In this document: in pieces, positions 11,901 through 23,498 of the stretch
Numbering within the stretch: the first letter of the stretch is position 1
How the letters are laid out: each line of letters begins with the position of its first letter
The notes under the pieces: model-generated
Databases searched by the model: none
What the model saw: the letters and a program-made list of their open reading frames with translations, nothing else
Told to the model about the DNA's origin: nothing
Program-made: the position numbers and the translations under genes
NCBI GenBank assembly: GCA_902728285.1
Contig: CACVBU010000028.1
Coordinates: 153,750-217,749 of the forward strand
DNA length: 64,000 nucleotides
Reading direction: 5' to 3'
Source of the DNA: Clytia hemisphaerica
Taxonomy: Eukaryota > Cnidaria > Hydrozoa > Leptothecata > Clytiidae

Positions 11901-12849
11901 AAGGCTTTTCAAATCAAAAGAGGGAGAGAGAACAACATCTTTCTTTGTACAGTATATGCAAAAAGTACAGAAAAATATGTTCAAAAAGTCTTTCGGTGAG
12001 AAGTGAAATGCGTTTTCAAAAGAAACGAAAGATTTTGTTTCTTATCACATGGTCTTTTATACCAATTAGAAAAGGAAAAATGCTCCCTGAGTCTCCCTGA
12101 CTTCTACGTTCATATTTTGAACACCCGCTTCATCCAAGCCAGCTTGTCAAGGCAAACTTAAAATTCTGTTCATCATAAAAATCATTAAAGCGCCAATAAC
12201 GCTGTATTGACGTCAGCCGTATCTTGGCCTAATAAAAACTGAGTTGGTTAACCAGGCTACCAGCAGGTGACAGGACAATCTTTAAATGGTCGTCTTGGTT
12301 GAAAGATGATCGCCAACTTGATGGAACAATACAGTCAAAATACCGTAAGTTTAATGGAATAATATGAAAGCTTGAATCACTGATTGGAAAAGGATTATTC
12401 CTCTATGACCACTAAGCAAAGAAAAACAGTTTCAACCTTTCTTTCAATTTCAGCTGATAAAAAGGGTGTCGAAATTAGAGGAGGGATGTCGACATTAGAC
12501 TAGTTACGGTACTGTTTATACACTTTGAATTATTAAATAGAAATAAATGGATTATACCTCGTATAGCCATCCAGCAATCACTGACTGTGTTATGTTTTGC
12601 AAGTTCTGATGGTGTAACAGTCACGGTTTTTCCTGAGAGACCTTGAATGTCTTTTCCACCATTAGCCAATCTAACCCAGTCCATCAAACTACGACCAGGC
12701 TTTAAAGCAACTTTAGATCTGCTTCCTTTTCTGGCATTCTTATCAGATCCACTTATTCTTTGTTGTGAATTGGCAGCAGGAAAAGATGCAGTTGGGGGTC
12801 CAAGCATTTTGTTATCGTTTAAGACCAAGTTTTTAACACTGTCAGTCAT
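2960..12849 (-). CDS. CYB5R4: Cytochrome b5 reductase 4 (NCB5OR), 14 coding exons
   Basis: Soluble flavohaem oxidoreductase that passes electrons from NAD(P)H through FAD to a cytochrome b5 haem; in animals it is linked to ER redox and lipid desaturation. Coding exons in order: 12849-12558, 10157-10057, 9892-9748, 9453-9414, 8906-8849, 8704-8608, 8383-8354, 8257-8135, 7587-7447, 6203-6054, 5885-5793, 5662-5602, 3741-3652, 3200-2960. All introns are GT-AG and the sum is 1662 nt, giving 553 aa (human about 520). The N-terminus keeps the family block SRSKVALKPGRSLMDW. The b5 domain has YHPGG and HKWVN, giving haem ligands near H110 and H133. A CS-like domain follows (about 190-300), then the reductase domain with GHHV, AAGTG (about 419-423) and CGP (about 538). 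Odd points: the flavin motif is RNYT followed by VCLLS instead of RPYTPxS, and the C-terminus stops shortly after CGPDQFT, so a small last exon may be missing. The start is the first ATG of exon 1. Confidence 0.93.
3296..3417. mobile_element. Short TA-flanked MITE, 122 bp, in the last CYB5R4 intron
   Basis: Inverted ends share CATTGCAATGTCTTCT, with TA on both sides at 3294-3295 and 3418-3419. It lies between CYB5R4 exons 3200 and 3652. It is non-coding. Confidence 0.65.
4391..5218 (+). CDS. Intronless class-A-like seven-transmembrane receptor nested in a CYB5R4 intron
   Basis: A 275-aa membrane protein with seven hydrophobic segments at about residues 7-27, 43-64, 74-95, 113-136, 151-174, 194-213 and 221-245. 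The end of helix 3 reads SLQRFFAIW followed by HLRY, matching the class-A pattern where LxR replaces DRY and a (P)LRY follows. Helix 7 reads SSSVVYIFMKNRLRGYL, a degenerate NPxxY-(x)5-6-F/LR region that lacks the Asn-Pro. A basic juxtamembrane tail and Ser/Thr-rich C-terminus follow. It is a single exon, as is common for lineage-expanded invertebrate GPCRs. It lies wholly inside the intron between CYB5R4 exons 5662-5602 and 3741-3652, on the other strand. An AATAAA at 5588-5593 could end its transcript, just before the antisense CYB5R4 splice donor. The ligand cannot be predicted. The ATG chosen puts helix 1 right after a short extracellular N-terminus. Confidence 0.8.
   Translation: MASWDWFSILCVTLASVTIILHSLGIKCLLETRRSWKIRRNSELLSVSCSFIGVCLFTIIRISLHIEAPSQLPSGLIVGFLIPLYSGMILLSLQRFFAIWFHLRYESSWIFCKRLHLVVCSWLVGLTFISITLTVYFMGLKKSPKWLMTVRFIPVTGIITTNITFFSVYTYIFIKYRRAKQAIRNSFYNNRRAKIFTPFIICFSFFIFGTLPHAFRAVIPEVHYSFLWLYLDGISSSVVYIFMKNRLRGYLKCFKKNRNSIRTVSMPSEVTSTAL
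6535..6772. mobile_element. Diverged copy of the TTCGCG-type MITE (compare 29168-29508)
   Basis: It shares with 29270-29505 the blocks GCGTCTCTTTGATG (GCGCCTCTTTGATG there), AAATTTCCATTGGGACTTA and AAATCCGCGAAATCCGCGAAA, and ends in a degraded TTTATTCCATTAAA terminus. The left terminus is decayed. It sits in the CYB5R4 intron between exons 6203 and 7447. Confidence 0.7.
7826..8107. mobile_element. TA-flanked MITE, poly-T 'AAGAAAC' family, 282 bp
   Basis: The left end is CACG followed by a T run and AAGAAAC; the right end mirrors it (GTTTCTTAA... ending CGTG). TA lies at 7824-7825 and 8108-8109. Internal short repeats of AAGAAACAT and GAGGCT occur. The element ends only 27 bp from the splice donor after CYB5R4 exon 8257-8135. 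It belongs with 31323-31479 and 51748-52024. Confidence 0.75.
11568..11815 (+). mobile_element. tRNA-derived SINE-like sequence in CYB5R4 intron 1
   Basis: The 5' part has a pol III A box (TGGTATAGTGG) and a B box (GGTTCGATTCC) spaced as in a tRNA gene. A non-tRNA body of about 170 bp ends in an A-rich tail (CGCATAAAAAAAACAAA). A proper cloverleaf acceptor is not evident, so I call it a SINE rather than a functional tRNA. Orientation is opposite to the host gene. Confidence 0.75.
12452..12515. mobile_element. Fragment of the foldback MITE seen at 41760-42045
   Basis: It shares TCAGCTGATAAAAAGGGTGTC and the following AATTAGAGGAGGGATGTCGA, GACTAGTTACGGTA blocks with the centre of 41760-42045 (one orientation inverted). 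It lies about 40 bp inside intron 1 of CYB5R4 next to the exon 1 donor. Confidence 0.6.
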
Positions 12850-14559
12850 CAAATCGCCACTGCTAAGACTTTCACAAACCTCGTAGATCTTCGGTGTCCC
12901 ATTTCTTTCTAGCTCCTCTCTGTTACATGTATGAAGCCCGGAGTTATCGATGGCATTCTTGCTGATTCTCCTTTTTGGATACTTTGATTCTATACACCCC
13001 AGATTGATGGATAAAAAATTGTGACTTTTGACGACTTTTTACATCGGTGCTTGTTTATGCCTCTTTACTATCGCGTCCGCAAAATAACGCTATTTTTGCG
13101 CGGGAAATCTAAACAGGGCATCTGCAAAAAGTGTGCGTTTTTTGGTCTTGTTTTGCTGTGGGTAGTGAAAATTCTTTGACCTTTTCTTTTCTTCCAATCC
13201 TCGTTTGCACCTTGTTTGATCGTCCAAGCCAAATTTAATTATTTGTTTTTTTTTATTTCTTTATTAAAACTTTACCTGTATTTTATAATATTATTTTTTT
13301 GACAATCTCTATAGTAATATATCTCTTTATTACATCTTGTATATAATAAATAAGACTTCTTCACTACATTTGTATAGTGTTTTTTTCTGTTTTAATATGT
13401 CGTAAAGAGCTGGAAAGTTCTGAAAAGAAAATTATCGAGAAAATAATATTAGTGAAAAAGAATTTACCCCTTTGCTCTCTTTTTCCAAATATGAATGAAA
13501 TAGTTAATTAAAACCTACTTATTTATTTATTGCACATAAAGTTTTTTGAGTTTTTCGCCATGAAAATGATATGTATCTTGAAATAGAAAACAGAAATTTT
13601 CTTTCACACTTTTAGCGAGAGTAATAGATTGGTAAATTTGTAGAATTATGTTAAAATCTATCAAAAAGTCGGCTTTTATATGAGTATATATCATAGAACT
13701 TAAATTAGTTTCATTCGATAAATGTTGTTACTAATATGTCTAATATGAAGTCTGATTTCTGATAATATCTACATTGAGTAAGACAGGACTGGAAAACTTC
13801 AAGATCATCGTCCGTATAATCCGAAAAGCCCCTTGAGTGCTAAATTTGGTAAAAATGTCAATGTTTATATTCGTGTCATCTTTTGCCTATTCCAACATAA
13901 TAATAAGTATAATTCACCCCACAGAAAAGTATCGAGATTTACATTCCCTTCCAAATTGTTCGTAAACAAATTTTCATCAAACAGAACTTATCTCAATTAT
14001 TTTCCTAGTTTGAACAATAAAACAGATTTCCCCTTGAATGAAAAAACGAAAGAAACTTCATGAAAGTGGGATATACTTTTCAAAAAATTTAAATCTTTGG
14101 GCTTTCTGATAAAGAAGATTATTTACAAAAGCTTTTTATCTTTCACCTGCTTATTCCATGTATTCTGTGGTGTCTCGTAAGTTTTTATGAAGAGAAAAAA
14201 CCAGGTTTGTTCATCGAACAAATGTAATAGATCAGCTGACCGTGAAGAGCACAGTTTGGTTTTTTTCTTAAAACATGTAAGAACACTTTAAAAACTTTCA
14301 TAGCACACTGGCTCGATGCTAAAAAGTAAAATGAAGATAAGTTTTCAAAATAGCCATTCTTGGCAAAAAAGTGAGGGGGCCATGGTTCCCCCCCCACCGG
14401 TGATGGGGGCCATGATCTTCATAAAAGGCAACAAACTTTATATTCGAACTTAATTTGCTTGTTTTATAATTTGATAGCGCTCACGACTCTTACACGTCTA
14501 TCAGTAACATCAAAAAGATATATGTTATGAATTGAACGATAAACTTTACCGCTTATCCC
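12850..14559. other. Intergenic region upstream of CYB5R4
   Basis: It should hold the CYB5R4 promoter and any 5' untranslated exon, but no core promoter motif could be assigned. A slightly more GC-rich patch occurs at about 13060-13130. Otherwise it is AT-rich with no coding signal. Confidence 0.4.
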
Positions 14560-16660
14560 TAGAACAAGATCGTCTTTAACATGAGGAATACCGTGTTTTG
14601 TTTCAACTTACCGAAGACCCCGCCGAAATACGTAATGGAAACGTTGTCTCTTGGTCCAAAAAATACAGTCCTCGAAAAATTCAATCAAAACTTGAACTTG
14701 ATAGTGTTCTGGAGTTCTGCAAAAACATTCAATGTGAAGACGCGTTGATTACCGATATAAATGTTAAAACATTGCCTTATATTAAAAACTGTAAAAAGCA
14801 GAAAATACGACGAAATATTCAAATGACCTGTCGATACCTGTGTGATGCCTATCGAAACTTAAACACCAATTATTAAAGGAGGAGGAAAGAATTTTGGAAA
14901 AGCTGAAAGAACTAAACAGTCGAAACAGATAAAGTGATAAACTTTTAAAATATCTTCAACCATCGGGAAGTCAACCCGCACGGCTCTACGGCACAGCAAA
15001 AGTACACAAACCTAACGTACCGCTTCGCCCTGTACTATCCAGGCCACAGGGTCGTGCTATCACAAAATAGGGAAGCAAATTGCAGATTGGTTATCGTCGT
15101 CTCAGAATGCGGAGTAAATACCTCATCAAACGCAATATCGAATGACCTGGAGCATATTACCCTTGATCCTGATGAAGTTATCGTTAGTCTTGATGTTTGT
15201 TCCCTACATACAAACATACCGACAGAAGATGCCATCAACCATTGTGCCGAGCTGCTACACTTCGGCAGATACCCAAAACCACATAATGCCATAATGCTTA
15301 CATATAAAGAGGGGTTTCAAGGTTTACGGTGACACGGTATATGGGTCTTTTTTCTGTCCGATATTTCGATATTTTGAAGAAAAATGTACGTATACGGTAT
15401 ATCGGTATTTGAAATACTGCCGGTGACGGTAAATTACCTAAAAATGCTTCAGTATTTCGGTATTTACCCATGGAAGTTCGGTATTTCTGTAAATTCAAAA
15501 TCTTTCTGAATTGCATTTTCATAAAACAACTTTTAAAAATCGCCTGCAGCGCAAAATTTTCGTAAAATTTAGAATACGCCACCCCTGATTTCTAATACCA
15601 TCAACTTTGACTTAGTATACCACTTCAGCCCCAAGTAGCGTGGCGGCAGGGGGTAAGAAGGCAACAGCTCCCCATCAATGGCGACTGTTCGGGGTCGCCG
15701 AATATTCCATCCACTATCCTTTGAATAATGACTTTTCACAACCTTCGATAAAAATTGATAAAATCTGTTTATTTTCTTGGTTAGAGTAGAATTTGATAAA
15801 AAATCACTAACGATTATCAAAACCAAAATAGACGGACTAAACCAATTATAGAGCCCCTTTCCCTATTTTTACATTGCAGAACGCATTTTAGCCATAATAG
15901 AGGGCTTTTGGATTAGCTAAATTCGTGCTCGCTTCGCCTGCGTTATTTTCATAAAACATTTCCGTAGTGCGAGTTGCTTTTTTCGATTCACTTCCTCAGT
16001 CTTGATAAAGCAACCACGCTAATGCCCTTCCCACCAAAGGAAGGTGATGAGATAGATACTGAATAATTCTTCCAATGAACTCAAATGAGAAATTCAACAT
16101 TTCCATGAAAAGAAGCTCTTGAGGCACTCTGTTATATAGTAAAACAGTCTAAAACATAGTCCTTTTGGTCAAATAAAAAAGTGTAAAAATCGAAATTTTC
16201 TCCTGTCGGCACAATTGCCTCCTCAGTCACTAAACTTCGCTTCTTCTATGCTATTTGTACGTAATTAGATCGCTCGTGTCTTTGCTTCTTATTTCATCAA
16301 CAATTCTTGCAGTTGAAATGCCTTTCTTCACGAATTAGGCATAACCATCGATGGCATAACATAAATAGATATATTTATATAGAATAAAATTGTGTCGGTA
16401 TTGAGTACCCCTTGACACCCCCCCCTATAAAGGTTATTTTACGCAAATAGATGGGTTAGCAATGGGCAGCCCTCCAGCACCATATCTTGCCAATGGGTGT
16501 CTTAACCAATACGATCAAAACATAAAATCAATCAATCACAAAAGGCTAGCTATTGGGTAGCTAAAGCGAAAAAGATACTTGAACGTAATCAATATCCAAC
16601 CAATTTCTACGACGCACTCATCAAAGAGGCCCCGCAGCAAAAAAGAAAAAAAATAAAGAA
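14560..16660 (+). pseudogene. Penelope-like retroelement reverse transcriptase remnant, split by an insertion
   Basis: Broken-frame RT motifs typical of Penelope-like elements appear in order. LYGTAKVHKPNVPLRPVLS is at about 14980-15045. A VSLDVCSLHTNIPTEDAI block is at about 15180-15235. After an 1116-bp insertion, QIDGLAMGSPPAPYLAN is at about 16446-16496 and ILERNQYPTNFYDALI at about 16575-16625. Stops and frameshifts separate the pieces, and no GIY-YIG domain was seen. It is a dead fragment, plus-strand oriented. Confidence 0.8.
15310..16425. mobile_element. hAT-like non-autonomous element inserted in the Penelope RT
   Basis: The left end GGGGTTTCAAGG mirrors the right end CCTTGACACCCC. 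The flanks are TATAAAG at 15303-15309 and 16426-16432; the eighth base differs (A/G). Removing it brings the two halves of the Penelope RT together just before GYFTQIDGLAMG, which independently supports the borders. The left part is rich in GGTATTT motifs. No transposase was seen. Confidence 0.75.
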
Positions 16661-17157
16661 ATGGAAAAACGAATATGAAAAATGAAGAAGAAGAATAGTA
16701 CTATGATCTTCATTTTTGTATCAGAAACTCTTCAATCTTAGAACGTTGTAAATGCGAAAAAGATTTAAAAAATATTCATTCAATCAAAAAATACAGCTTA
16801 AAACTTTGCCCTGGTTGACTTAAAAAAGGGTTCTTTTTGTTTTGATTTGATGATTTTTGAAGTCAATCATTGATAAAGATAAACTTTCGACTATATCTTT
16901 TAATGGAATAATTTATTTTTATTTTTTTTTCACATTAATGATGTTCTAAGATCAAAGAATCACTCATGTAAAAATGATAATTATAGGAGGATTATTGAAG
17001 AAGTTGAATCAAAACTACTTTATATTCATAAAAACATTATTTAATGTCTCAAGGGACATAATCACCATGGTTATTGTTTGAATACGAGGTAAGTGATGTT
17101 CGTGACGTAATTTATGAAAAGGCCTATTAGGAGGCCCCCCAGTCGACCCTCAATTGA
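16661..17157. other. Intergenic, nothing recognised
   Basis: AT-rich sequence between the Penelope remnant and the LINE 3' end. No coding, repeat or RNA signal was found. Confidence 0.4.
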
Positions 17158-18522
17158 CGTATTCACGCACAAAATGTTGCCAATTCGCGTTTTCACGCTC
17201 TTTCAAAACAGCTACAAAAAATACAAAATGCCGCTGCCAGCTTTGTAAGAAAGAGTTATTCGCGGAAAACTGATGTCATCGCTATGAAATGGCTTCCGAT
17301 AAAAGAACGCTCGGACTACAGTATGGCTAGACTCGCATGGAAATCCGTTAATATGAGTACTTGGCCAAAGTTTCTCCCAATGGAAAAATATGAGCAACCT
17401 ATTACTAGGAACGACCGTATCGGTGGTACAAAATTGCGTGAATCTTTGAATATTAATAGCTCGTTTGAATTTGAAGCTCCAAGAATTTTTAATGACCTTC
17501 CTGTTACATGTCGTAACTCACTTGAATATAAAGTTTTCTGCAAAGAGGCGAAAAATTATTTCCTAGATAAAGCTCTTGCTAGAAGCCTGCAGTAGTACAA
17601 GCCTTATTTAAAGCTTTTTCTCGGCTTGATATCTTCTGCTATCTTCTCAGCATAAGCTTTTGTTTTACATATACTGACACTCAATCTCTAGTTTCTCGTA
17701 TGCGATATCTCCCATAATTACTTAATGACGAACTGCTTAATATTCCACTTTTTATATTGCAATACCCATATTAGTTTGTTAACAAGTCACAATTCTAGAT
17801 ACATTATAATCTCTTCTCTAGCACAAGCCATATTATTACGTCAGTAAGCAATCATATTTCTTAATTTCATTAAAATTTTAAACCAAATATGTTACTGTTT
17901 TATTTTATATACAGTATGATATGTTCATAGGCACTGGTACAGACCCCTTCGCACTCGTATTTAGTATCTATTCCATATGTCTATGCAGTTCTTCGTTCAC
18001 TTTTCTACATAGTCTCAATTAGCTCAATTAGTATTTACAATTCCTATCTCCCATCCAATTTTGTACAGTCTAACTTAATTTATATTTCATCATCTATTTC
18101 ATTGGTGGTCTACCAGTATTATGTTTTTTTTTTTTTTGTTTTTTTTGTTTTTTTGTTTTTTTTTTTTTTTAGGTAAAGTTAGTTATTTATTTTATGTTCA
18201 CCTTAAAATATTGAATATGACAAACAGGCCTTGCTATACCGGTTTTATCTTCGTTTGGCTGCATTCGAATTTATTACTTCTGGTCGCGGGACTAGATATC
18301 GTCCCAATTCTGAGTTAATCTTCTGCTTACAATTACTAACACTCTACTTTGCTAGCGTAGCCGGTCAGAGCATCTCACTAGTATACTTAATAATTTTATA
18401 AATATAAATATTTTTTTCTAGACTTTGCACACATATGCTATATAATATTTTCAGCCGAAGAGCCAAATGTAAATTTTGGAGATTGAAATATACCATTATT
18501 ATTATTATTATTATTATTATTC
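17158..18522 (+). mobile_element. 5'-truncated non-LTR retrotransposon (LINE) 3' end
   Basis: The end of ORF2 is open from about 17158 to 17595. It reads LQKIQNAAASFVRKS, then MKWLPIKERSDYSMARL, and closes FNDLPVTCRNS...KNYFL, the usual ORF2 C-terminal pattern (a CR1/L2-type or similar LINE). A roughly 0.9-kb 3' region follows and ends in an (ATT)n run at 18494-18522, consistent with LINEs that end in short tandem repeats. The RT catalytic core is absent, so it is a truncated copy. Confidence 0.75.
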
Positions 18523-19865
18523 ATATGATTCGTGTTTTACTGTACATGATATTTTTCTACGTCATTGCGTCACTGCAGTAATCAACTTTTTTATGGTTGA
18601 GGATTCTTTTTGCGAATCGAGATATAAATTTTACAAAAGCAACAAGGGCGTACTCACACTGTTGCTTGAAATTTGCTTGAAAATATGGGAACGAAGAATT
18701 GCACTATCTTCTCCTTTGTCTTTTATTCTAAGTTTGCATGATCGAGTGATTGTATTTCAAGCAAACTTCAAGCCACAAAAACAACATGATTTTGTGTTGA
18801 TGGTAAGACAATACTTTTATCAAGTACGTCGGAAACGGAGTGTGCAAAGCTCGTTAAAAGACAATGAAATTACAATTACAAATCTCTTTCCCTGATAAGT
18901 TAAGACGTGGTCTAAAACCGCCTATGGAATTCGTTGTACTTTGAGCCGTTGGCTAATTTAAGTTCACTGTACAACATTTCAAGCTGCTTCAAACCTACCC
19001 CAAAGAAACAAAAGCAGTTATTACTTTCGCTTGAACTTTTCACGTTCACGTTTCACTACTTCACAAGAAGAAGTAAAAATTCTTTTGTTTTCTAGACTTT
19101 CACCATTCTATCAACAAAAAAATATTTATGATTAAGACATGTTAAGGCCATTAGCTTGAAACTTTCAGTGTGAGTTTTTGAATTCCCAATGCAATTGAGT
19201 GATGACAAAAAATCAAGTGTTTCAACGTCTTCCTCCCCTTTAAATTGAATAGAAAATAGCTTGTAACAGAAGCACGAATCCTATAAAATAGGCTAATAAA
19301 GATACACACCTCTAACGGAAGTGTGCAATGAGTACTTCACTGTGCTTGTGTACCATTCACATGAAAAATCAAAATTCTATATTAAACTAAAGTCTGAAAA
19401 ATGTTCCAATTTTAACAAACCTTACAAATTATAGAAAGATAACCACTTTACCAGCAAAATGTTGAAAAGAATATACCCCTTTATAAGATAACACTATTAT
19501 CAAATACAAATTTTGTCTGTTGATAATCTCCACAGTTAATTATGAAATCGAATTGGCTAAAAAACAGTTGATTTTCATAAAACATCAAGAAAAACTCCTT
19601 GTTTGTAACTGAGTCTCGGTTATACATCGACATTTTCTTTTCTGTTGTTAAACTTTACTGGTGAGTGATGAAAACCAAGCTGTTTAAATTTTTGAATTTT
19701 TAAATTTGTCTGCGTGCTTTTCCAAATGATACTCAACATACATAGCAATCATCGTACTTTAAGTCCTAATGGACTTTTATGCATTTTAACCAAAAGAAAT
19801 CAGAAAATAATATTTGCATGCAATTTACACCATCTCTAAATGTTTCCCAAAACTTTTTAATAAAG
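18523..19865. other. Intergenic, downstream of AMT
   Basis: AT-rich. An open stretch at 18523-18895 shows no family motif and is probably chance. The 3' untranslated region and poly(A) site of the minus-strand AMT gene should lie at the right edge, but no convincing AATAAA was placed. Confidence 0.4.
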
Positions 19866-22800
19866 TTAAGAGAACGAATTACTCCGATACAACTTGTGTT
19901 CGAATATTTTCGGCGATTTATTGACTTTGTGTAGTATCTGAGTTGTTGGTATCTTGTCAGCGAGCTCTAACACTGCATCTTTGTGATTGAGGGACATGCT
20001 TCTTCGTTCATCTCGAGATGAGTTAGATGTCAATTGGTTACGGATAAAAGGTGATCTTAAGGAGAAAGATCGGGAGCTGCATAACTTCAGATTCACATTA
20101 ACTGCTCGATCATACAAGGGTGAACCTCCTTCTCCTGTGTGATAACTAATGTATCCAAAATCAGACTCGGTTTCTTTAGAGCTGTTTGTCATGCCCCGCT
20201 TACGTAACTCTTCGCTTCCCGCTGTTGCCACTTCTTTATTCCTAATGATTGTGCTATATTTCTTGCCCAATGTACGGCTGGATCCGCCACGACTCATTCC
20301 ATTTTTTAGCATAGATGGTGCATTAGAATCAAGGATGCCATGTTCTGATGCATCTGCCCCCATCAACTCCTCTTCTAGCGTCATCCGTAAACCGAAGATA
20401 AGATCCGTTAACTTCAACTGCGAAGACGAAGAGTGGAAAATATACTATATATGTCTCTTTTAAAACGAGATCCGAGATGATCATATACACTCCACAAAAA
20501 GTATATTTCAAAGATACCCAAAAGGAAACATTTTCCCGCCTTTCAAATTGGAGCGAAAAAAAGCAATGTAGCGGTATATTTGGAACGTTTTCAATAATAA
20601 ACTGCTTAGTTGTAGATTCATACAAGTTTATACTTTTGCAGCTACAAACATTTCTACTTTTTTGCATTAAAAGACTTAAAGGGACATAACAGTACTTGCG
20701 AAATTTGTAAACAAACTGTATGCAGCGGATACAAAATCAAAACAAATGTCAAAATAAAAAATCAAACCAAATATGGCAAATTTTGATTGTTCAATTGTTT
20801 TACAAGTTTGTTTTGGACACGTGATTTTAATTGTTCTCTTTAATGATACGTGGTTCGCGCAATGTTTACATTTTACTACTTTAATGTCCCTTTAACGGAC
20901 TTCCTTACCTGAATAGCAGTTGAAACACCAGACCAAGCAGCAATAGCCAATGCAGCAGCAATCTGGTAGCCAAGAAATGAAGCAGGTCCACCTTTAGCAA
21001 CGCCATATTGCAAATTGATGTTCTCTACTTCATCTTTCTCGCCAAACAAGCTGAAAAGGTGGCTGATATTTTAAGTATTGTAATGAAATGATGATGAATA
21101 TTTTGAATATTTTCAACACATTTGTTTCATGGCCAAATGAAGAACAGTCACTCACCCGACACACACCATTCCCCACATGCCGCAGAAACAATGAACAGGA
21201 ATACAAGATACTGGATCATCAATTTTCAGTTTACCTATCAATAGCACTCCTAAGATAAAGAAAAAAATTATGATGCAATGGACAGACAGATCATTCAAAA
21301 GGCAATATAATTAGAGCCTTCCAAAACATTCTCTCGCAAAAGTTTGATTTGATACTACAATTAAATGATACTATCCGTCGATAGTTGTGCGCTCACTCAC
21401 CGTACGAAACAATAAATCCGCCTGCCATTCCAACCAGCAATGCCTCCCAGGGCTTGCACAAAGCACAAATTGCTGTGATCGAAACTAAGCCACCCAAAAT
21501 ACAGTTGGTAAAGATTCCAATATCTAGTTTGTGGTTGTATTCTTTGGTGAGCACATAGCAATAAAAGACAGACCAGATGCCTCCTCCTACTGAAGCATTA
21601 ACAGTAGTCACTGCAGCACGAGAAGCTAGTTTCCATTTCCCTACGAGTAAAAGAAAATAACATTCACTAATTAAGATCATAATGGAAGCGCCTTGAAGAA
21701 AGCTTTTGATTTAAACATTGAAATCTTAAATCCGTAATAAACCGCAATCTAAAATTGAAAGAAGTTGACAAGAATTCTTATAAATCTTCCACAATTTTGG
21801 CCTTCGCATAGTTTGCCTTTTTATACCTCCGCTAACTCCGAAGGTTGATCCACAATTGAATCCTAGCCATCCCCACCAAAGCATGAACGTTCCCAACACC
21901 ACATTTGTAGGTGAGGCCATCGTTGAATATTCATCTCTCTTTTCATCTTGGGAATGGTCAAACACTCCCGTCCTACAATTGATAAGTCGTTATAATTTTA
22001 AAACCCCTTCATGAAATCGCCATGTTTTAAGGTGCGAAAAATACATTTACAGAAAGGAGCAGACATACAAAGGGATGTTACCTTGGTTTCAGTATGATGG
22101 AAGCAACAATGGCCGCTGTTCCTCCTACCACATGTACTGGACCACATCCCGCCACATCTACAACACCTTTCATCTTAAAATATCCACCCTCTGCCCATAT
22201 CCAATGAGCAGGAAAAACGTAAGATAGAAAATTAATGAATGAGAAGAACATGTATGCTTTTAAATTGGTGCGTTCGGCCATCGCTCCTGACACAATGGTT
22301 GTTGCAGTGGTAGCAAATGAAAGTTGGAAGAAATATTTCGATAGAATGATGTCTGAATTGTCGTCGTTGCTTGAACCAGTGAAGAAGCTGCCAAAACCTG
22401 TCAAAGTAAACAGATTCTTTTTGTTGAAAAATATGAAATCTGATGAATAAATACCGGTTAGCGGGTACTGCACTAAGAAGTGTAATGACCAGACTGTGCA
22501 AGGGTAAAAATAACAAAAAGTAAGAATTCTTCACTAACCGGTGAAAGCATTTGAATATGTTTCATCTTCCCCAAAGCTGAATGCAAATCCACAAATCCAA
22601 TAGCCAAGACCACCAAAAATAACATCTACTGCATTCTTTACCATGATGTTACATTCGTTTTTGGATGAAACGCTCCCTGGAATAGTGTTAGAAATATGGA
22701 AAAAGGTGAAATTTTCATTAAGTTCCCAACTAGGGAGGGAACTAATTTTTAACAGAATATTTTAGGTATCTTTTAAAATTAATCTGATACTTTTTGGAAT

Positions 22801-23068
22801 ATTAAATGCACATTTTCACTCGTCGTGATGAGCTTCTTTCATTTTTAAACTTATTCACAGTGCATATTCTATTGAATAAAGCTAGATGGTTTTCACCTGC
22901 TTCCAGTAATCCAAACCCACTTTGCATGGTGAATATGATGAATGCAGAAGTTAATATCCAGGTTGCGTCACCAGCTTTATCAGAATTTTCACTAATGTGA
23001 TAAAGTTCTTTGATCCTTTCCTGTGTCAGGTTGCAGAGAGCTGTAAGGTTGAAGGATTCCATACTCAT
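19866..23068 (-). CDS. Ammonium transporter, AMT/MEP family, 8 exons
   Basis: Plasma-membrane ammonium channel/transporter of the AMT/MEP/Rh superfamily (AMT branch). Exons: 23068-22897, 22676-22539, 22397-22082, 21972-21827, 21640-21401, 21249-21156, 21050-20909, 20417-19866. All are GT-AG and total 1800 nt, giving 599 aa. Family landmarks in order: FTMQSGFGLLEAG in helix 1, GGLGYWICGFAFSFG, AERTNLKAY, then the pore twin histidines in DVAGCGPVHVVGG (about H192) and DDPVSCIPVHCFCGMWG (about H357), plus LWWGWLGFNCGS between them. The last exon adds a cytosolic tail of about 180 residues after the helix-11 region. It begins LKLTDLIFGLRMTLEEE, the usual AMT C-terminal motif region, and then becomes Ser/Arg-rich. 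This is long compared with most AMT tails and is a likely regulatory region (inference). A TTAA-flanked inverted-repeat element sits in the last intron. Start: ATG at 23068; a second ATG lies two codons later. Confidence 0.95.
20680..20891. mobile_element. TTAA-flanked inverted-repeat element (piggyBac-like MITE), 212 bp
   Basis: The ends AGGGACAT and ATGTCCCT are inverted, with further imperfect pairing (TTTGTAAAC versus GTTTACA). TTAA occurs at both edges, 20676-20679 and 20892-20895. TTAA duplication is the piggyBac signature. It lies in the last AMT intron, about 17 bp from the donor of exon 21050-20909. Confidence 0.8.
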
Positions 23069-23498
23069 TAAATTTGACTTTCAATGTTATAAATTATGTC
23101 GTCTAATATCTGAAGATCAACCAAGGTTAGGAAGAGACATAATTAGTAGTGAGGATAAAAAATGTGGTACTTGTCATAAAAACACGAGATACGACCATAT
23201 ATTTCGTTGGTATTCATTATAACTGACCATAACACATTTACTGTTCTTCACTTTGATTGCACCAGTTTATATAAAGAGATTTTCTAATAATTGGCCTAAA
23301 ACAACTTCTATATCAAAAGCTATCTTCATTTGTGAAATGTCTTTTTCTATATGACAAAACTACGGAAGCCGAGAAGGGACATCCTTTCTTTTTTTGTCCA
23401 TTTTTTTTCATTTTTGTTCGACTTTTTGGCTTTTTTTAAATTTTTTTGTTTCATTTTGAAATTTATTTTCTCTTTTTTGGAAATCAATGTTTTGTTAA

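Noticed and set aside
18121..18318. Poly-Phe open frame
   Set aside because: Produced by a T run in the LINE 3' region.
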